This document shows positions 10,795 to 19,951 of a DNA stretch of 64,000 nt, in pieces; the stretch's first letter is position 1, and each line of letters opens with the position of its first letter. The stretch comes from Bacteroidales bacterium. GTDB lineage: Bacteria; Bacteroidota; Bacteroidia; Bacteroidales; UBA12077. The translations under genes were made by a program, and so were the position numbers. The stretch lies in the NCBI GenBank assembly GCA_028282785.1, contig JANQHE010000048.1, positions 1 through 64,000 of the forward strand, written 5' to 3'. The notes beneath the pieces were generated by a model that had not been told where the DNA came from, ran no database searches, and saw only the letters and a program-made list of their open reading frames with translations.

Positions 10795-10876
10795 TGATCC
10801 TAGTCACCCATTTTTAGTACTTATGTGTTTATTTATCAAAATATCTTTACTATTATTGTATAGATTTTAGAATAAA

Positions 10877-10954
10877 ATGAATTTTTCAGGAATAAATAAA
10901 TATAAACAAGTTATGGATAAGATGTGCAAACCTCTTGTACAACTCATACTGTAA
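10877..10954 (+). CDS. Probable lysC leader peptide (25 aa)
   Basis: A short frame ATG(10877)-TAA(10954) lies upstream of lysC. It has four Lys codons in 25, including 'INKYKQVMDKMCK', plus two internal Met codons. Its 3' half contains the sequence that can pair with the 5' arm of the lysC-proximal terminator. Position, size and overlap with the alternative stem fit an attenuation leader peptide whose translation senses charged tRNA, with Lys as the likeliest signal. No protein-level evidence exists, so this is inference from architecture. Confidence 0.5.
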   Translation: MNFSGINKYKQVMDKMCKPLVQLIL

Positions 10955-11012
10955 ACTTATTTATATATATGATAATCGTAAAAGGTTTGCAGTTTTTGCA
11001 AACCTTTTTTGT
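10924..11012 (+). promoter_or_regulatory. Transcription attenuator upstream of lysC
   Basis: The terminator hairpin has arms AAAAGGTTTGCA (10980-10991) and TGCAAACCTTTT (10997-11008), then T residues, ending about 25 bp before the lysC start. A second copy of TGCAAACCT at 10925-10933, inside the leader ORF, is complementary to the same 5' arm (AGGTTTGCA). That provides a mutually exclusive antiterminator. The leader segment can also fold on itself (GTGCAA 10924-10929 with TTGTAC 10935-10940, one G-U). The layout matches amino-acid-operon attenuation; no L-box (lysine riboswitch) motif was recognised. Confidence 0.7.
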
Positions 11013-11034
11013 TTAATAGTTAATATATTAAAAA

Positions 11035-12354
11035 ATGAAAGTATTAAAATTTGGTGGCACATCTGTAGGAACATCAGAACGTTTAAAAGCTTTGATGCCT
11101 ATAGTAAATAAGGACGAACCTATAATTGTTGTACTTTCTGCAATGGCAGGAACGACCAACTCATTATTTGAAATTGCAGAGAATCTAAGAAAAGACAAAA
11201 AGCAAATTGCAGAAAAGATCATTCAAAAACTCGAAGAGAATTATTCTCAGATAGTCTCCAAACTATTCAAATCCGAGACATTTTTAAAAAAAGGAAATGA
11301 ATTAATACTAAGTCATTTTAATTATATCAAAAGCTTTACAAAAAAATCTTTTACTATTCATCAGGAAAAAGCTATACTGGCACAAGGCGAGCTTTTATCA
11401 ACAGCTCTGTTTCATTTCCTGCTTGAAGAAGAAAAAATTCAATCGATTCTTTTACCTGCACTAAATTTTATGAGGATTGACCGTGGTGCAGAACCTGATG
11501 AATATTACATACAAGAAAACCTTAAACGTGAGTTACAAAAATACCCTAATGAAAAGTTATTTATTACGCAGGGTTATATCTGTCGAAACGCATTTGGTGA
11601 AATTGATAATTTAAAACGTGGAGGTAGCGATTATACTGCTTCCTTGATTGGAGCAGCAATTAATGCAGACGAAGTTCAGATCTGGACCGATATTGACGGA
11701 TTTCACAATGGCGACCCCCGCTACGTTGATAATACATCTGTTATTCGTGAATTATCTTTTGAAGAAGCAGCCGAACTGGCATATTTCGGGGCAAAAATAT
11801 TGCATCCATCCAGTGTTCGACCATGCAAAGATTTAGGAATTCCTGTGAGATTAAAAAATACTATGAATTCCTCTGATGAAGGTACTATTATAAAATCAAC
11901 ATCGAATGGAAAAGAAATCAAAGCAATCGCTGCAAAAGATAATATCACTACCATAAAAATTAAATCGGGCCGTATGCTATTAGCATACGGGTTTCTTCGT
12001 AAAGTTTTTGAGGTTTTTGAAATATATAAAACACCAGTAGATGTTATTACAACCTCTGAAGTGGCAGTTTCGGTAACAATTGACAATTGTGACCATTTGG
12101 GTTGCATTCGGGATGAATTAAGCAGGTATGGTACTGTAGAAGTTGTAGAAGACCAATCCATTATATGTGTTGTGGGCGATTTTATTGCAGAAAGAAAGGG
12201 ACTGGCACGAAGAATCTTTAATGCACTGGCAGATATACCAATACGAATGATATCCTATGGAGGCAGCGATCATAATGTGACATTACTTGTAAAACAGGAT
12301 GATAAAGTGAAAGCATTGCAATTATTAAACGAAAATCTTTTCACCAATGAGTAG
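11035..12354 (+). CDS. lysC: Aspartate kinase (aspartokinase)
   Basis: 439 aa, the usual length for a monofunctional aspartokinase. The N-terminus has the kinase signature 'MKVLKFGGTSVGT'. Later come 'KRGGSDYTASLIGAA' and 'IWTDIDGFHNGDPRYV', then two ACT-like regulatory domains from about residue 300 ('DVITTSEVAVSVTID', 'MISYGGSDHNVTLL'). It phosphorylates L-aspartate, the first step toward Lys, Met and Thr. It overlaps lysA by 8 bp, which suggests the lysine branch in particular, and the attenuator directly upstream suggests amino-acid control. Family assignment is firm; which end product inhibits it is unknown. Confidence 0.96.
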   Translation: MKVLKFGGTSVGTSERLKALMPIVNKDEPIIVVLSAMAGTTNSLFEIAENLRKDKKQIAEKIIQKLEENYSQIVSKLFKSETFLKKGNELILSHFNYIKSFTKKSFTIHQEKAILAQGELLSTALFHFLLEEEKIQSILLPALNFMRIDRGAEPDEYYIQENLKRELQKYPNEKLFITQGYICRNAFGEIDNLKRGGSDYTASLIGAAINADEVQIWTDIDGFHNGDPRYVDNTSVIRELSFEEAAELAYFGAKILHPSSVRPCKDLGIPVRLKNTMNSSDEGTIIKSTSNGKEIKAIAAKDNITTIKIKSGRMLLAYGFLRKVFEVFEIYKTPVDVITTSEVAVSVTIDNCDHLGCIRDELSRYGTVEVVEDQSIICVVGDFIAERKGLARRIFNALADIPIRMISYGGSDHNVTLLVKQDDKVKALQLLNENLFTNE

Positions 12355-13501
12355 CATAGATACAAAATTAGTTCAACATATACGAACTCCATTTTTCTAT
12401 TATAATATGGATCTTTTATCTGAAACGATCCAAAAAGTTAAAACGGAATCTGAAAAATATGGCTTTGTTGTGCACTACGCACTAAAAGCTAACTCAAATC
12501 CTAAAATTTTAAAATTAATTAGTGATAATGGATTTGGAGCTGATTGCGTAAGTGGAAACGAAGTACTAAAAGCAATTGAAAATGGCTATGATCCGGATAA
12601 AATTGTTTATGCGGGTGTTGGAAAATCAGATTGGGAAATTAATATTGCACTTGATCATAATATCTATTGTTTTAATTGTGAATCTGTTCCGGAGCTTAAT
12701 GTTATTAATGACCTGGCAAGTGCAAAGAATAAAGTTGCGCAAGTTGCTTTGAGGATAAATCCCAATATAAATGTCCAAACTCATCATTATATTACCACTG
12801 GCATTGAAGAAAATAAATTCGGGATAAATATGTGGGAGCTTTATGAGCTTATAGAATTGATTGTAAAATTAAAAAATATAAAATTAATTGGATTACACTT
12901 TCATATTGGATCACAGATAAGAGATTTAATGTCATTTAAAAACCTATGCCTGCGAATAAATGAAATTCAAAAATGGTTTATAAATCAAAACATAGATATA
13001 GAAGAAATTAATGTTGGTGGTGGGCTGGGTATTAATTACGAAAAACCCTGGGCAGAACCCATCCCTGATTTCAGTAATTATTTTGCACTATTCGACAGTT
13101 TACTTGAACTTTTACCAGGCCAAAAAGTTCATTTCGAATTAGGAAGATCAATGGTAGGTCAGTGTGGCTCATTAATTACAAAAGTACTTTATGTAAAAAA
13201 GGGAGTTAATATAGATTTTGCCATTGTAGACGGAGGTATGACAGAATTGATTAGACCTGCACTATATCAGGCATATCACAATATTGAAAATTTAACTTCT
13301 AAACTTCCAAAGAAAAAATATGATGTAGTTGGACCAATTTGCGAATCAGCCGATTATTTTGGTAAATCTGTTGATCTACCTGAAACAAACAGAGGCGACT
13401 TTATTGAGATACAATCATGTGGTGCTTATGGAGAAGTAATGGCTTCTACCTATAATTCAAGAAATCTGGTAAAAGCATATTATTCCAATGAAATTAAATA
13501 A
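12347..13501 (+). CDS. lysA: Diaminopimelate decarboxylase
   Basis: 384 aa, PLP-dependent fold-type III decarboxylase. Visible motifs are the PLP-lysine region 'VHYALKANSNPKIL', 'GLHFHIGSQI', the glycine-rich 'NVGGGLGINYEKPW', the PLP phosphate/substrate region 'FELGRSMVGQCG', and 'GPICESADYFGKS' with the catalytic Cys. It converts meso-diaminopimelate to L-lysine in the cytoplasm, the final step of the pathway. The start overlaps the end of lysC by 8 bp, so the two are probably translationally coupled. Confidence 0.95.
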   Translation: MSSIDTKLVQHIRTPFFYYNMDLLSETIQKVKTESEKYGFVVHYALKANSNPKILKLISDNGFGADCVSGNEVLKAIENGYDPDKIVYAGVGKSDWEINIALDHNIYCFNCESVPELNVINDLASAKNKVAQVALRINPNINVQTHHYITTGIEENKFGINMWELYELIELIVKLKNIKLIGLHFHIGSQIRDLMSFKNLCLRINEIQKWFINQNIDIEEINVGGGLGINYEKPWAEPIPDFSNYFALFDSLLELLPGQKVHFELGRSMVGQCGSLITKVLYVKKGVNIDFAIVDGGMTELIRPALYQAYHNIENLTSKLPKKKYDVVGPICESADYFGKSVDLPETNRGDFIEIQSCGAYGEVMASTYNSRNLVKAYYSNEIK

Positions 13502-13585
13502 TCAATATGAATTTGACTTTTATATTATTTTCTCATATTTTCGTTTAGTATTTTATATGATTTATTTAACAACAACTAATTAATT

Positions 13586-14182
13586 ATGAGAAAACATACC
13601 TTATTAATCATTGTTTTTATAATATCATTAAATGTTTCTGCACAAGAAGTTTTTGAATTTAAATTCTTCCCTTCGGTTCATTTTGGTTTTTATAATCCGG
13701 AGGATGTTAATACATGGATAGAAAATGACCTTAGTAATTATTATATTACTGCTGGAACCAGCGATCTAATTTTAAATATTAATGTTGGGATTGGCTTTGG
13801 ATTTAGATTTTTTAATTTAATCGAAGCACAGCCTATAATGGAGTATTCATTTTCTCCAAAGATTATAAGTGGTGCTGATAAAACATATAACTTTACAAAA
13901 TTTTCAGGCGGTATGATGGCAAACTTCCTGGCGCCATTATCACCAACAAAAAGGAACAGTATTATAATTGGAGTAGGATTATTATATCATAGTATGAGCT
14001 TTGAAGATTTTTCCGGAAATTCTGTAAATCCAAGATTCCAAACCGGGGTCAGTTTAAATAACAATAAATTTAATCCGCAAATAATTCTTGCATATGACCT
14101 AGCTAAAGCTACTGATGATGAATATGAAAATTTTGAATTAGATTATTCTTCAGTAAGAATTGGCATCAACCTTAATTTTTAA
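13586..14182 (+). CDS. Secreted outer-membrane beta-barrel-like protein
   Basis: 198 aa with a Sec signal peptide ('MRKHTLLIIVFIISLNVSAQ'). The rest alternates hydrophobic and polar residues, with Gly- and aromatic-rich strands ('NINVGIGFGFRFFN', 'VRIGINLNF') and a terminal aromatic residue, the pattern of small Bacteroidota outer-membrane beta barrels. No enzymatic motif was seen. It follows lysA by 84 bp on the same strand, but nothing ties it functionally to lysine synthesis. Exact family not recognised. Confidence 0.6.
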   Translation: MRKHTLLIIVFIISLNVSAQEVFEFKFFPSVHFGFYNPEDVNTWIENDLSNYYITAGTSDLILNINVGIGFGFRFFNLIEAQPIMEYSFSPKIISGADKTYNFTKFSGGMMANFLAPLSPTKRNSIIIGVGLLYHSMSFEDFSGNSVNPRFQTGVSLNNNKFNPQIILAYDLAKATDDEYENFELDYSSVRIGINLNF

Positions 14183-14201
14183 AATGACGTTAATTTTTAT
14201 T

Positions 14202-14231
14202 AAAGCTGATTAATATTCAATTAGGCTTTTT
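14202..14231 (+). terminator. Weak terminator-like hairpin
   Basis: AAAGC at 14202 and GCTTTTT at 14225 form an imperfect stem followed by T residues, downstream of the barrel-like gene. The stem has mismatches, so the call is tentative. Confidence 0.35.
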
Positions 14232-14380
14232 CTTTCAAACAATAAGCAATTAATATTGTTGGTATTTAAATAACTCAAAATTTTCTTTACTTAATTTAAA
14301 TGTTATTTTTGACAAGTTAAACTATCTAAATATATACATTAAAAAAACTGTTTTGTTATAACAGTTGATGAAAGGGAGCT

Positions 14381-16009
14381 ATGATTGGTTTTGAAAAGCT
14401 AACAATACCTAGTTTACTTGAAAATAGTTTTAAGAAATATGGTAAAAATATTGCATTATCATATGTAAATCAGAAACACCTGACTTATCGTAATTTTCAA
14501 TATGAAGTAGATAAGCTTAAAAAGGTTTTATTCCAACTTGGTATAAAAAAGGGTGAAAAGGTTGCTATTTTAAGTAGAAATATGCCAAACTGGGGGATAG
14601 CCTTTTTTTCGATCACTTCGATTGGCGCAATTGCCGTTCCCTTATTACCTGATTTTCATGAATCTGAAATTCAGAATATACTTGAACATTCGGAAACAAA
14701 AGCCATATTTGTTTCGAAACTAATGTTTCCTAAGGTTGAAAGTTTATCCAAAAATCTGTTAGATACAGTTGTCTACACAGATAATCTGGAAGTAGTTAAA
14801 GGTAATCATTTTCGGGAAATAACCGGATTGGATGAAATAGAAGTTGATGAACAAGATATTTCATCAATTATTTATACTTCTGGTACAACTGGTAAATCAA
14901 AAGGTGTAATGCTTACACATAAAAATATTGTATTTGAGGCAGTTCAGTTATTAAATATTGAAAATGTTAAACAAAATCACCGTTTTCTTTCCATATTACC
15001 ACTTTCTCATGCGTATGAGAATACTTTAGGTTTGATTATGCCTGTTATGAAAGGTTCTTCTATTTACTATCTCGAGAAACCTCCAACCGCAAGTGCTTTA
15101 ATTCCTGCAATGGAAGTGGTAAAGCCAACACATATTCTTAGTGTTCCAATGGTGATTGAGAAAATTTATAAAAACAAAATTCTTCCTACTTTCACCAAAA
15201 GTGCACTTATGGCACTACTTTATAAAGTTCCATTAATTAGAAAACTATTAAACAGGTTTGCCGGAAGAAAACTTAAAAAATCTTTCGGTGGTAAATTGGA
15301 GTTCTTCGGTATAGGAGGTGCACCTCTGGACCCTGTTGTAGAAAAATTCTTACGTGAAGCAAAATTTCCATATGCAATAGGTTATGGATTAACGGAATGT
15401 GCTCCTTTTCTATCCGGTGCCAATCCTAAGAATGTAAAATACAGGGCGACCGGACCAATATTAAATGGAATTAACGTTAAGATTAACAATCCAGATCCAA
15501 AAACCGGAGAAGGTGAAGTGTGGGCGAAAGGTGATAATATAATGAAAGGGTATTACAAAGAACCTGAACTCACCAACGAAGTTTTAACAGAAGATGGTTG
15601 GTTAAAAACCGGTGACCTGGGTTTTTTCGATAAAAACAAATATCTGTATATAAAAGGAAGAATTAAAAATATGATTGTCGGGGCTAGTGGAGAAAATATT
15701 TATCCGGAGGAAATAGAGTTAATCATAAATAATTTTAAATTCGTTTTAGAATCAATTGTTGTCGAAAAGAAAGGAAAATTGGTTGCCCTTGTTCATTTTA
15801 ATTATGAGGAATTAGAGAAACAATTTCAGCATTTGAAAGAGGAAGCTGTTCACTTTGCCAAAAAGAAAGCAGATGAGTTGATAGATGAGCTTCATTTATA
15901 TATAAACTCAAAAGTTAATAAGTTTTCAAGAATTTATGCTATTGTACCGCAAATGATTCCTTTTGAAAAAACACCTACTCAAAAAATCAAAAGATATCTC
16001 TATAGTTAA
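14381..16009 (+). CDS. AMP-dependent synthetase/ligase, probable long-chain acyl-CoA synthetase
   Basis: 542 aa. ANL-superfamily motifs: P-loop 'IIYTSGTTGKSKGVMLTHKN' near residue 165, 'GYGLTECAPF', 'LKTGDLGFFD', hinge 'IKGRIKNMIVG', and catalytic Lys near the C-terminus ('TPTQKIKRYLYS'). It should activate a fatty acid to acyl-AMP and then acyl-CoA. It is transcribed alone, with a 199-bp upstream gap. Its stop codon shares TTAA with the stop of the convergent downstream gene. Substrate chain length cannot be read from sequence. Confidence 0.88.
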   Translation: MIGFEKLTIPSLLENSFKKYGKNIALSYVNQKHLTYRNFQYEVDKLKKVLFQLGIKKGEKVAILSRNMPNWGIAFFSITSIGAIAVPLLPDFHESEIQNILEHSETKAIFVSKLMFPKVESLSKNLLDTVVYTDNLEVVKGNHFREITGLDEIEVDEQDISSIIYTSGTTGKSKGVMLTHKNIVFEAVQLLNIENVKQNHRFLSILPLSHAYENTLGLIMPVMKGSSIYYLEKPPTASALIPAMEVVKPTHILSVPMVIEKIYKNKILPTFTKSALMALLYKVPLIRKLLNRFAGRKLKKSFGGKLEFFGIGGAPLDPVVEKFLREAKFPYAIGYGLTECAPFLSGANPKNVKYRATGPILNGINVKINNPDPKTGEGEVWAKGDNIMKGYYKEPELTNEVLTEDGWLKTGDLGFFDKNKYLYIKGRIKNMIVGASGENIYPEEIELIINNFKFVLESIVVEKKGKLVALVHFNYEELEKQFQHLKEEAVHFAKKKADELIDELHLYINSKVNKFSRIYAIVPQMIPFEKTPTQKIKRYLYS

Positions 16010-16710
16010 AAGTTAGTTCGATTATTGATGTAATAAACAGAAATCTCACAATATGAATATTGTTTATTTCCCTTTTGTTTTCCGTAAGGAAATAATCTCC
16101 GGTTAATTCTATTTTCGATATCTTTTTTATCAGCTTTAAAGTTGTAATTGTAAGCAGTTGCATAAAACTTAACTTTTTGATTCTGATTTTTCCACTTCTC
16201 ACTTTGATAAATTAAAGTTAAATAGTCATAAAAACAGTTCAAGTATATTAATTGCCACTCCAGTGTTTTAAGTCTTTTTACTCTGACTTTCCTTATTTCT
16301 TTTACAGTAAGATTATCGTATGTAAGCAACTTATAATACCTTGATTTTAATTCTGAATATTTCAGAGTTTCGGTTTCAATATTTTCAATAAAGGATGGTT
16401 TCATTTGAAAGTAACCAATAGAAAAATCAGCATAATCTTTTCCATAATTTGTATAAATTAATTCCAGAGCAGTAGTTTCAAGTAAATCCTGGTATAATGT
16501 ATATTTTATTAATTCAGGAAAAACAATAGCTAGTTTTTCATTTTTACATTGCTTATCATAACCTAAGTACTTATTAATAATACTATCATTTTCATTAAGA
16601 AATTCAATTGCTTCCCGGTAAGAATCACCGAAAACATCTTCATATTTAAGCTTTTTCCTTACTGAAAGTAAAATAAGAATTACAATTATGACAACAAATA
16701 GTTTTTTCAT
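16006..16710 (-). CDS. Membrane-anchored protein with lytic-transglycosylase-like motifs
   Basis: About 234 aa from Met at 16710 (another Met lies 15 bp upstream at 16725). An N-terminal hydrophobic segment 'LFVVIIVILILLSV' looks like a signal anchor. The middle holds 'LELIYTNYGKDYADFSIGYF' followed by QMKPSF, and later 'FYATAYNYNF'. These resemble the E...GxxQM...AYN pattern of SLT/lysozyme-fold transglycosylases, although overall similarity is faint. If right, it cleaves peptidoglycan in the periplasm; otherwise it is an unknown conserved secreted protein. It converges on the acyl-CoA ligase gene, with overlapping stops. Confidence 0.5.
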   Translation of the reverse strand: MKKLFVVIIVILILLSVRKKLKYEDVFGDSYREAIEFLNENDSIINKYLGYDKQCKNEKLAIVFPELIKYTLYQDLLETTALELIYTNYGKDYADFSIGYFQMKPSFIENIETETLKYSELKSRYYKLLTYDNLTVKEIRKVRVKRLKTLEWQLIYLNCFYDYLTLIYQSEKWKNQNQKVKFYATAYNYNFKADKKDIENRINRRLFPYGKQKGNKQYSYCEISVYYINNRTNF

Positions 16711-16781
16711 ATGTTCTTTACTCAAAATTAAAATTAAATAATTGCTTGATAATTCTAGTAATTTATTATAAATTTAAACAT

Positions 16782-17483
16782 ATGCGTTATTGTATTGGTG
16801 ATGTACATGGTTGTTTGCAAACTTTAAAAAAGTTAATTGAACAAATATTTCAAGATGATCAAAATCCCGAACTTTATTTTATTGGAGATTTGATTGACCG
16901 TGGGCCTGACTCTAAAGGAATTATTGATTATATAATTAAACTTAAACAAGACAGAATAAGGGTTAATGGAGTAAGAGGAAATCATGAACAGATGTTCTTA
17001 GATGCATATTCCAAAAATTTACCTATATATACTACAAATTGGTATTATAACGGTGCAGAAAGTACAATCGCCAGTTTTAGTAAAACTCATAACTTAAATA
17101 ATGGTATAAAAAATTATATCCCACAATACTATTATGACTTCATAAATAGACTTCCCTATTTTATAGAACTTGAAAATTTTTTAATTGTACATGCCGGATT
17201 CAATTTTAGATCTTCCAAACCATTTGAAGAATTAGATTCTATGCTATGGACACGTTTCGAACAAAATGACCATTCATACACAAATGGCAAGAAAATTATT
17301 CATGGGCACACACCCATTACTAAAAAAGAAATAAAAGAAAGAATTGTTAATAATAATTCAGATGTGATTAACATTGATTCCGGTTGTGTGTATGTTAAAA
17401 AAACTTTACTTGGATTTCTAACTGCTCTTAACCTGGACAACATGAATTTAATTCATGTTAAGAATATCGATATAATTGCATAA
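16782..17483 (+). CDS. Serine/threonine-phosphatase-like metallophosphoesterase
   Basis: About 233 aa from Met 16782, chosen because 'MRYCIGDVHGCL' begins the phosphoesterase core directly; the longer frame from 16746 adds only a hydrophobic tail. The conserved blocks GDVHG, 'GDLIDRGPDS', 'VRGNHE', 'VHAGF' and 'HGHTP' carry the metal-binding Asp, His and Asn residues of the PPP family and its bacterial PrpA/ApaH-like relatives. It could dephosphorylate proteins or dinucleoside polyphosphates; sequence does not decide. Confidence 0.85.
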   Translation: MRYCIGDVHGCLQTLKKLIEQIFQDDQNPELYFIGDLIDRGPDSKGIIDYIIKLKQDRIRVNGVRGNHEQMFLDAYSKNLPIYTTNWYYNGAESTIASFSKTHNLNNGIKNYIPQYYYDFINRLPYFIELENFLIVHAGFNFRSSKPFEELDSMLWTRFEQNDHSYTNGKKIIHGHTPITKKEIKERIVNNNSDVINIDSGCVYVKKTLLGFLTALNLDNMNLIHVKNIDIIA

Positions 17484-17585
17484 GCCCCCAATACACTGCC
17501 AGATTTAAGTTTCTGTTAAATTATTATTTTGTATTTTTAAAAGCCAAATGATTTTTGAAATTTTGAAAAAATAAAATACACCAAT

Positions 17586-19655
17586 ATGCGTAAAAGATTT
17601 ATAAATAGAGAAATAAGTTGGCTTTCTTTTAACGAACGAGTATTACAGGAAGCATTAGATAAATCTGTCCCAATTTTACAGAGATTGCGTTTTCTTGGTA
17701 TTTTTTCAAACAATTTGGACGAATTTTTTCGGGTTCGGGTAGCTACTATGCGTAGGCTTGCAGCAATATGGGGAAAAGAAAAAATTCTGTTAGGACACAA
17801 AACACCAAAGCAAGTTCTGGATTCTATTCAAAAAATAGTTATTAACCAGCAAATCACTTTTGAAAAAACGTATAATAAATTAATTGAAGAACTTGAAGAT
17901 CATAATGTATTTGTAATTAACGAAAAACAACTTACAAAAGAACAAGCTGTTTTCGTTGATAATTATTATAATGATAAAATTCGTCCTGTACTTGTTCCGA
18001 TCATGTTGGGTCAAAACAGAAGTTTTCCGGAGTTAAAAGATAAAAACATATATTTTGCAGTAAAACTATCAAATGATGGAGAAAATTTTACCACTCAATA
18101 TGCTCTGTTAGATTTAACAACAGATATTTTATCACGATTTGTAATTTTACCTCCAAATGGGAAAAAGAAATATATCATTATTCTGGATGATATAGTAAGA
18201 TTTTGTATTAATGATGTATTCTCAATTTTCGAATATGATAATATAGAGGCCTATAATATTAAAATTACTCGTGATGCAGAAATGGACCTTGACGACGATA
18301 TCTCAAAAAGTTTTATGGAAAAAATGTCATTAGGCCTTGAACAAAGAAAAAAAGGAGAACCGGTAAGATTTGTATATGATGCTCAAATGCCTTTGGATTT
18401 ATTGGAATTTCTTAAAAAACAGATGGATTTGGATGATGAGGATAATATTATTTCGGGAGGTAGATATCATAACTTTAAAGATTTTATAGATTTTCCAAAC
18501 ATTGGTGCAAAACGTTTGGAAAATAAACCAATGCCTCCATTACCTGCCACATATTTTAAACACAATAAAAGTATTTTAAACGAAATCCGTAAAAGAGATC
18601 ATATTCTGCACTATCCATATCAATCTTTTAGTTATTTTATTGAAATGCTTCTTGAAGCAGCCATTGATCCACAAGTTGAAGCAATTCAAATTACCTTATA
18701 TCGTGTAGCTAAAAAGTCCATGGTTATAAATACATTGATGAATGCTGCCCGCAATGGTAAAAAAGTGGTTGTTTTAATTGAGCTTCAAGCGCGATTCGAT
18801 GAAGAAAATAATATAAAATGGTCAAACCGTCTTCAAGAAAATGGAATTAAGGTTATTCATGGAATACCTGGCTTAAAAGTACACAGTAAACTTTGCCTGA
18901 TATCACGTAAGGAAGATAAATTACTCGAACATTTCGCGTATATTGGTACAGGAAATTTCCAGGAAAGCACTGCTAAGTTGTATTGCGATGAAGGATTATT
19001 TACTTATGATAAAAGAATTACAGACGAATGTGTAAAGGTATTTGAGTTTTTTGATAAAAACTATAAACAACACGTGTTTGAACACATAATACTTTCTCCT
19101 TTCAGAACCAGGTCTCATTTTACTGAATTGATAGATTTTGAAATTAAAAGAGCAAAACAAAAGAAAAAAGCTTTTTTAATTGTAAAAATGAATAGCTTGG
19201 TTGACAAACAAATGATAGACAAATTATATGACGCAAGCAATGCTGGTGTAAAAATAAAATTAATTATTCGTGGTGCATGCTCTATTAAACCAGGAATTGA
19301 AGGATTAAGCGAAAATATTGAGGTTATAAGTATTGTTGACCGTTTCCTGGAACATTCGCGTATTTTCTATTTTTATCATGCAGGTCAGGAGCTTATGTAT
19401 ATTTCTTCAGCAGATTGGATGGGAAGAAACCTAGATAATAGAATTGAGCTCACAAGTCCAATATACGATGAAGAAATTAAAAAGGAACTAAAACATATGC
19501 TTAATGTTCAGTTAAAAGATAATATTAAAGCAAGAATGCTTGATTCAAAGCAAGTTAACAATTATGTACAAAATAATAAGTTTAAGGTAAGATCACAAAT
19601 TGCATATTACCAGTATTTGAAACGTAAATTAAACAATGCAAATACTTCTGAGTAA
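17586..19655 (+). CDS. ppk1: Polyphosphate kinase 1
   Basis: 689 aa, the normal length. The N-terminus 'INREISWLSFNERVLQEA' and the following four-domain layout are typical of PPK1. The autophosphorylated His lies in 'GLKVHSKLCLISR' near residue 433, and the second conserved His in 'LEHSRIFYFYHAG' near 588, close to His435 and His592 of the E. coli enzyme. It reversibly makes inorganic polyphosphate from ATP. A DUF2007 gene follows 44 bp downstream. No exopolyphosphatase is adjacent. Confidence 0.96.
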   Translation: MRKRFINREISWLSFNERVLQEALDKSVPILQRLRFLGIFSNNLDEFFRVRVATMRRLAAIWGKEKILLGHKTPKQVLDSIQKIVINQQITFEKTYNKLIEELEDHNVFVINEKQLTKEQAVFVDNYYNDKIRPVLVPIMLGQNRSFPELKDKNIYFAVKLSNDGENFTTQYALLDLTTDILSRFVILPPNGKKKYIIILDDIVRFCINDVFSIFEYDNIEAYNIKITRDAEMDLDDDISKSFMEKMSLGLEQRKKGEPVRFVYDAQMPLDLLEFLKKQMDLDDEDNIISGGRYHNFKDFIDFPNIGAKRLENKPMPPLPATYFKHNKSILNEIRKRDHILHYPYQSFSYFIEMLLEAAIDPQVEAIQITLYRVAKKSMVINTLMNAARNGKKVVVLIELQARFDEENNIKWSNRLQENGIKVIHGIPGLKVHSKLCLISRKEDKLLEHFAYIGTGNFQESTAKLYCDEGLFTYDKRITDECVKVFEFFDKNYKQHVFEHIILSPFRTRSHFTELIDFEIKRAKQKKKAFLIVKMNSLVDKQMIDKLYDASNAGVKIKLIIRGACSIKPGIEGLSENIEVISIVDRFLEHSRIFYFYHAGQELMYISSADWMGRNLDNRIELTSPIYDEEIKKELKHMLNVQLKDNIKARMLDSKQVNNYVQNNKFKVRSQIAYYQYLKRKLNNANTSE

Positions 19656-19699
19656 AAAATTATTTGCACACTTAGTAAATAAACCTTTATTTAATTACT

Positions 19700-19951
19700 A
19701 TGAGTAATCACGAAGATTTAGTTCTGTTATATACCGGAACAGAAATAAATACAAACATTTTAAAAGAAATATTAGAAGATAACAAAATCGGTTCTTTAAT
19801 CCGAAACGATATGAAATCAGGATTATCAGCTGGTTTTGGAGGAGGATACCCTGATTCTGAAGCAAATCTTTATGTTTCTGATAGAAATTTTGAAAGCGCA
19901 AAAGTAATTTTAGATGAGTTTTTAAAGTCGTTGGAAGATAATGAATCTTAA
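19700..19951 (+). CDS. DUF2007 family small protein
   Basis: 83 aa. 'LVLLYTGTEINTNILKEIL' and 'ANLYVSDRNFESAKVILDEF' match the small ferredoxin-like DUF2007 fold, annotated elsewhere as a putative signal-transducing protein; its function is unknown. It follows ppk1 and may be co-transcribed. Its stop codon overlaps the stop of the convergent PHP gene through a shared TTAA. Confidence 0.75.
   Translation: MSNHEDLVLLYTGTEINTNILKEILEDNKIGSLIRNDMKSGLSAGFGGGYPDSEANLYVSDRNFESAKVILDEFLKSLEDNES

Noticed and set aside
10924..11012. Lysine riboswitch (L-box) upstream of lysC
   Set aside because: The region between leader ORF and terminator is too short and lacks L-box core motifs; the repeat layout fits an attenuator better.
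11721..12161. 146-aa minus-strand open frame inside lysC
   Set aside because: Fully antisense to a strongly conserved aspartokinase; its sequence has no protein character.
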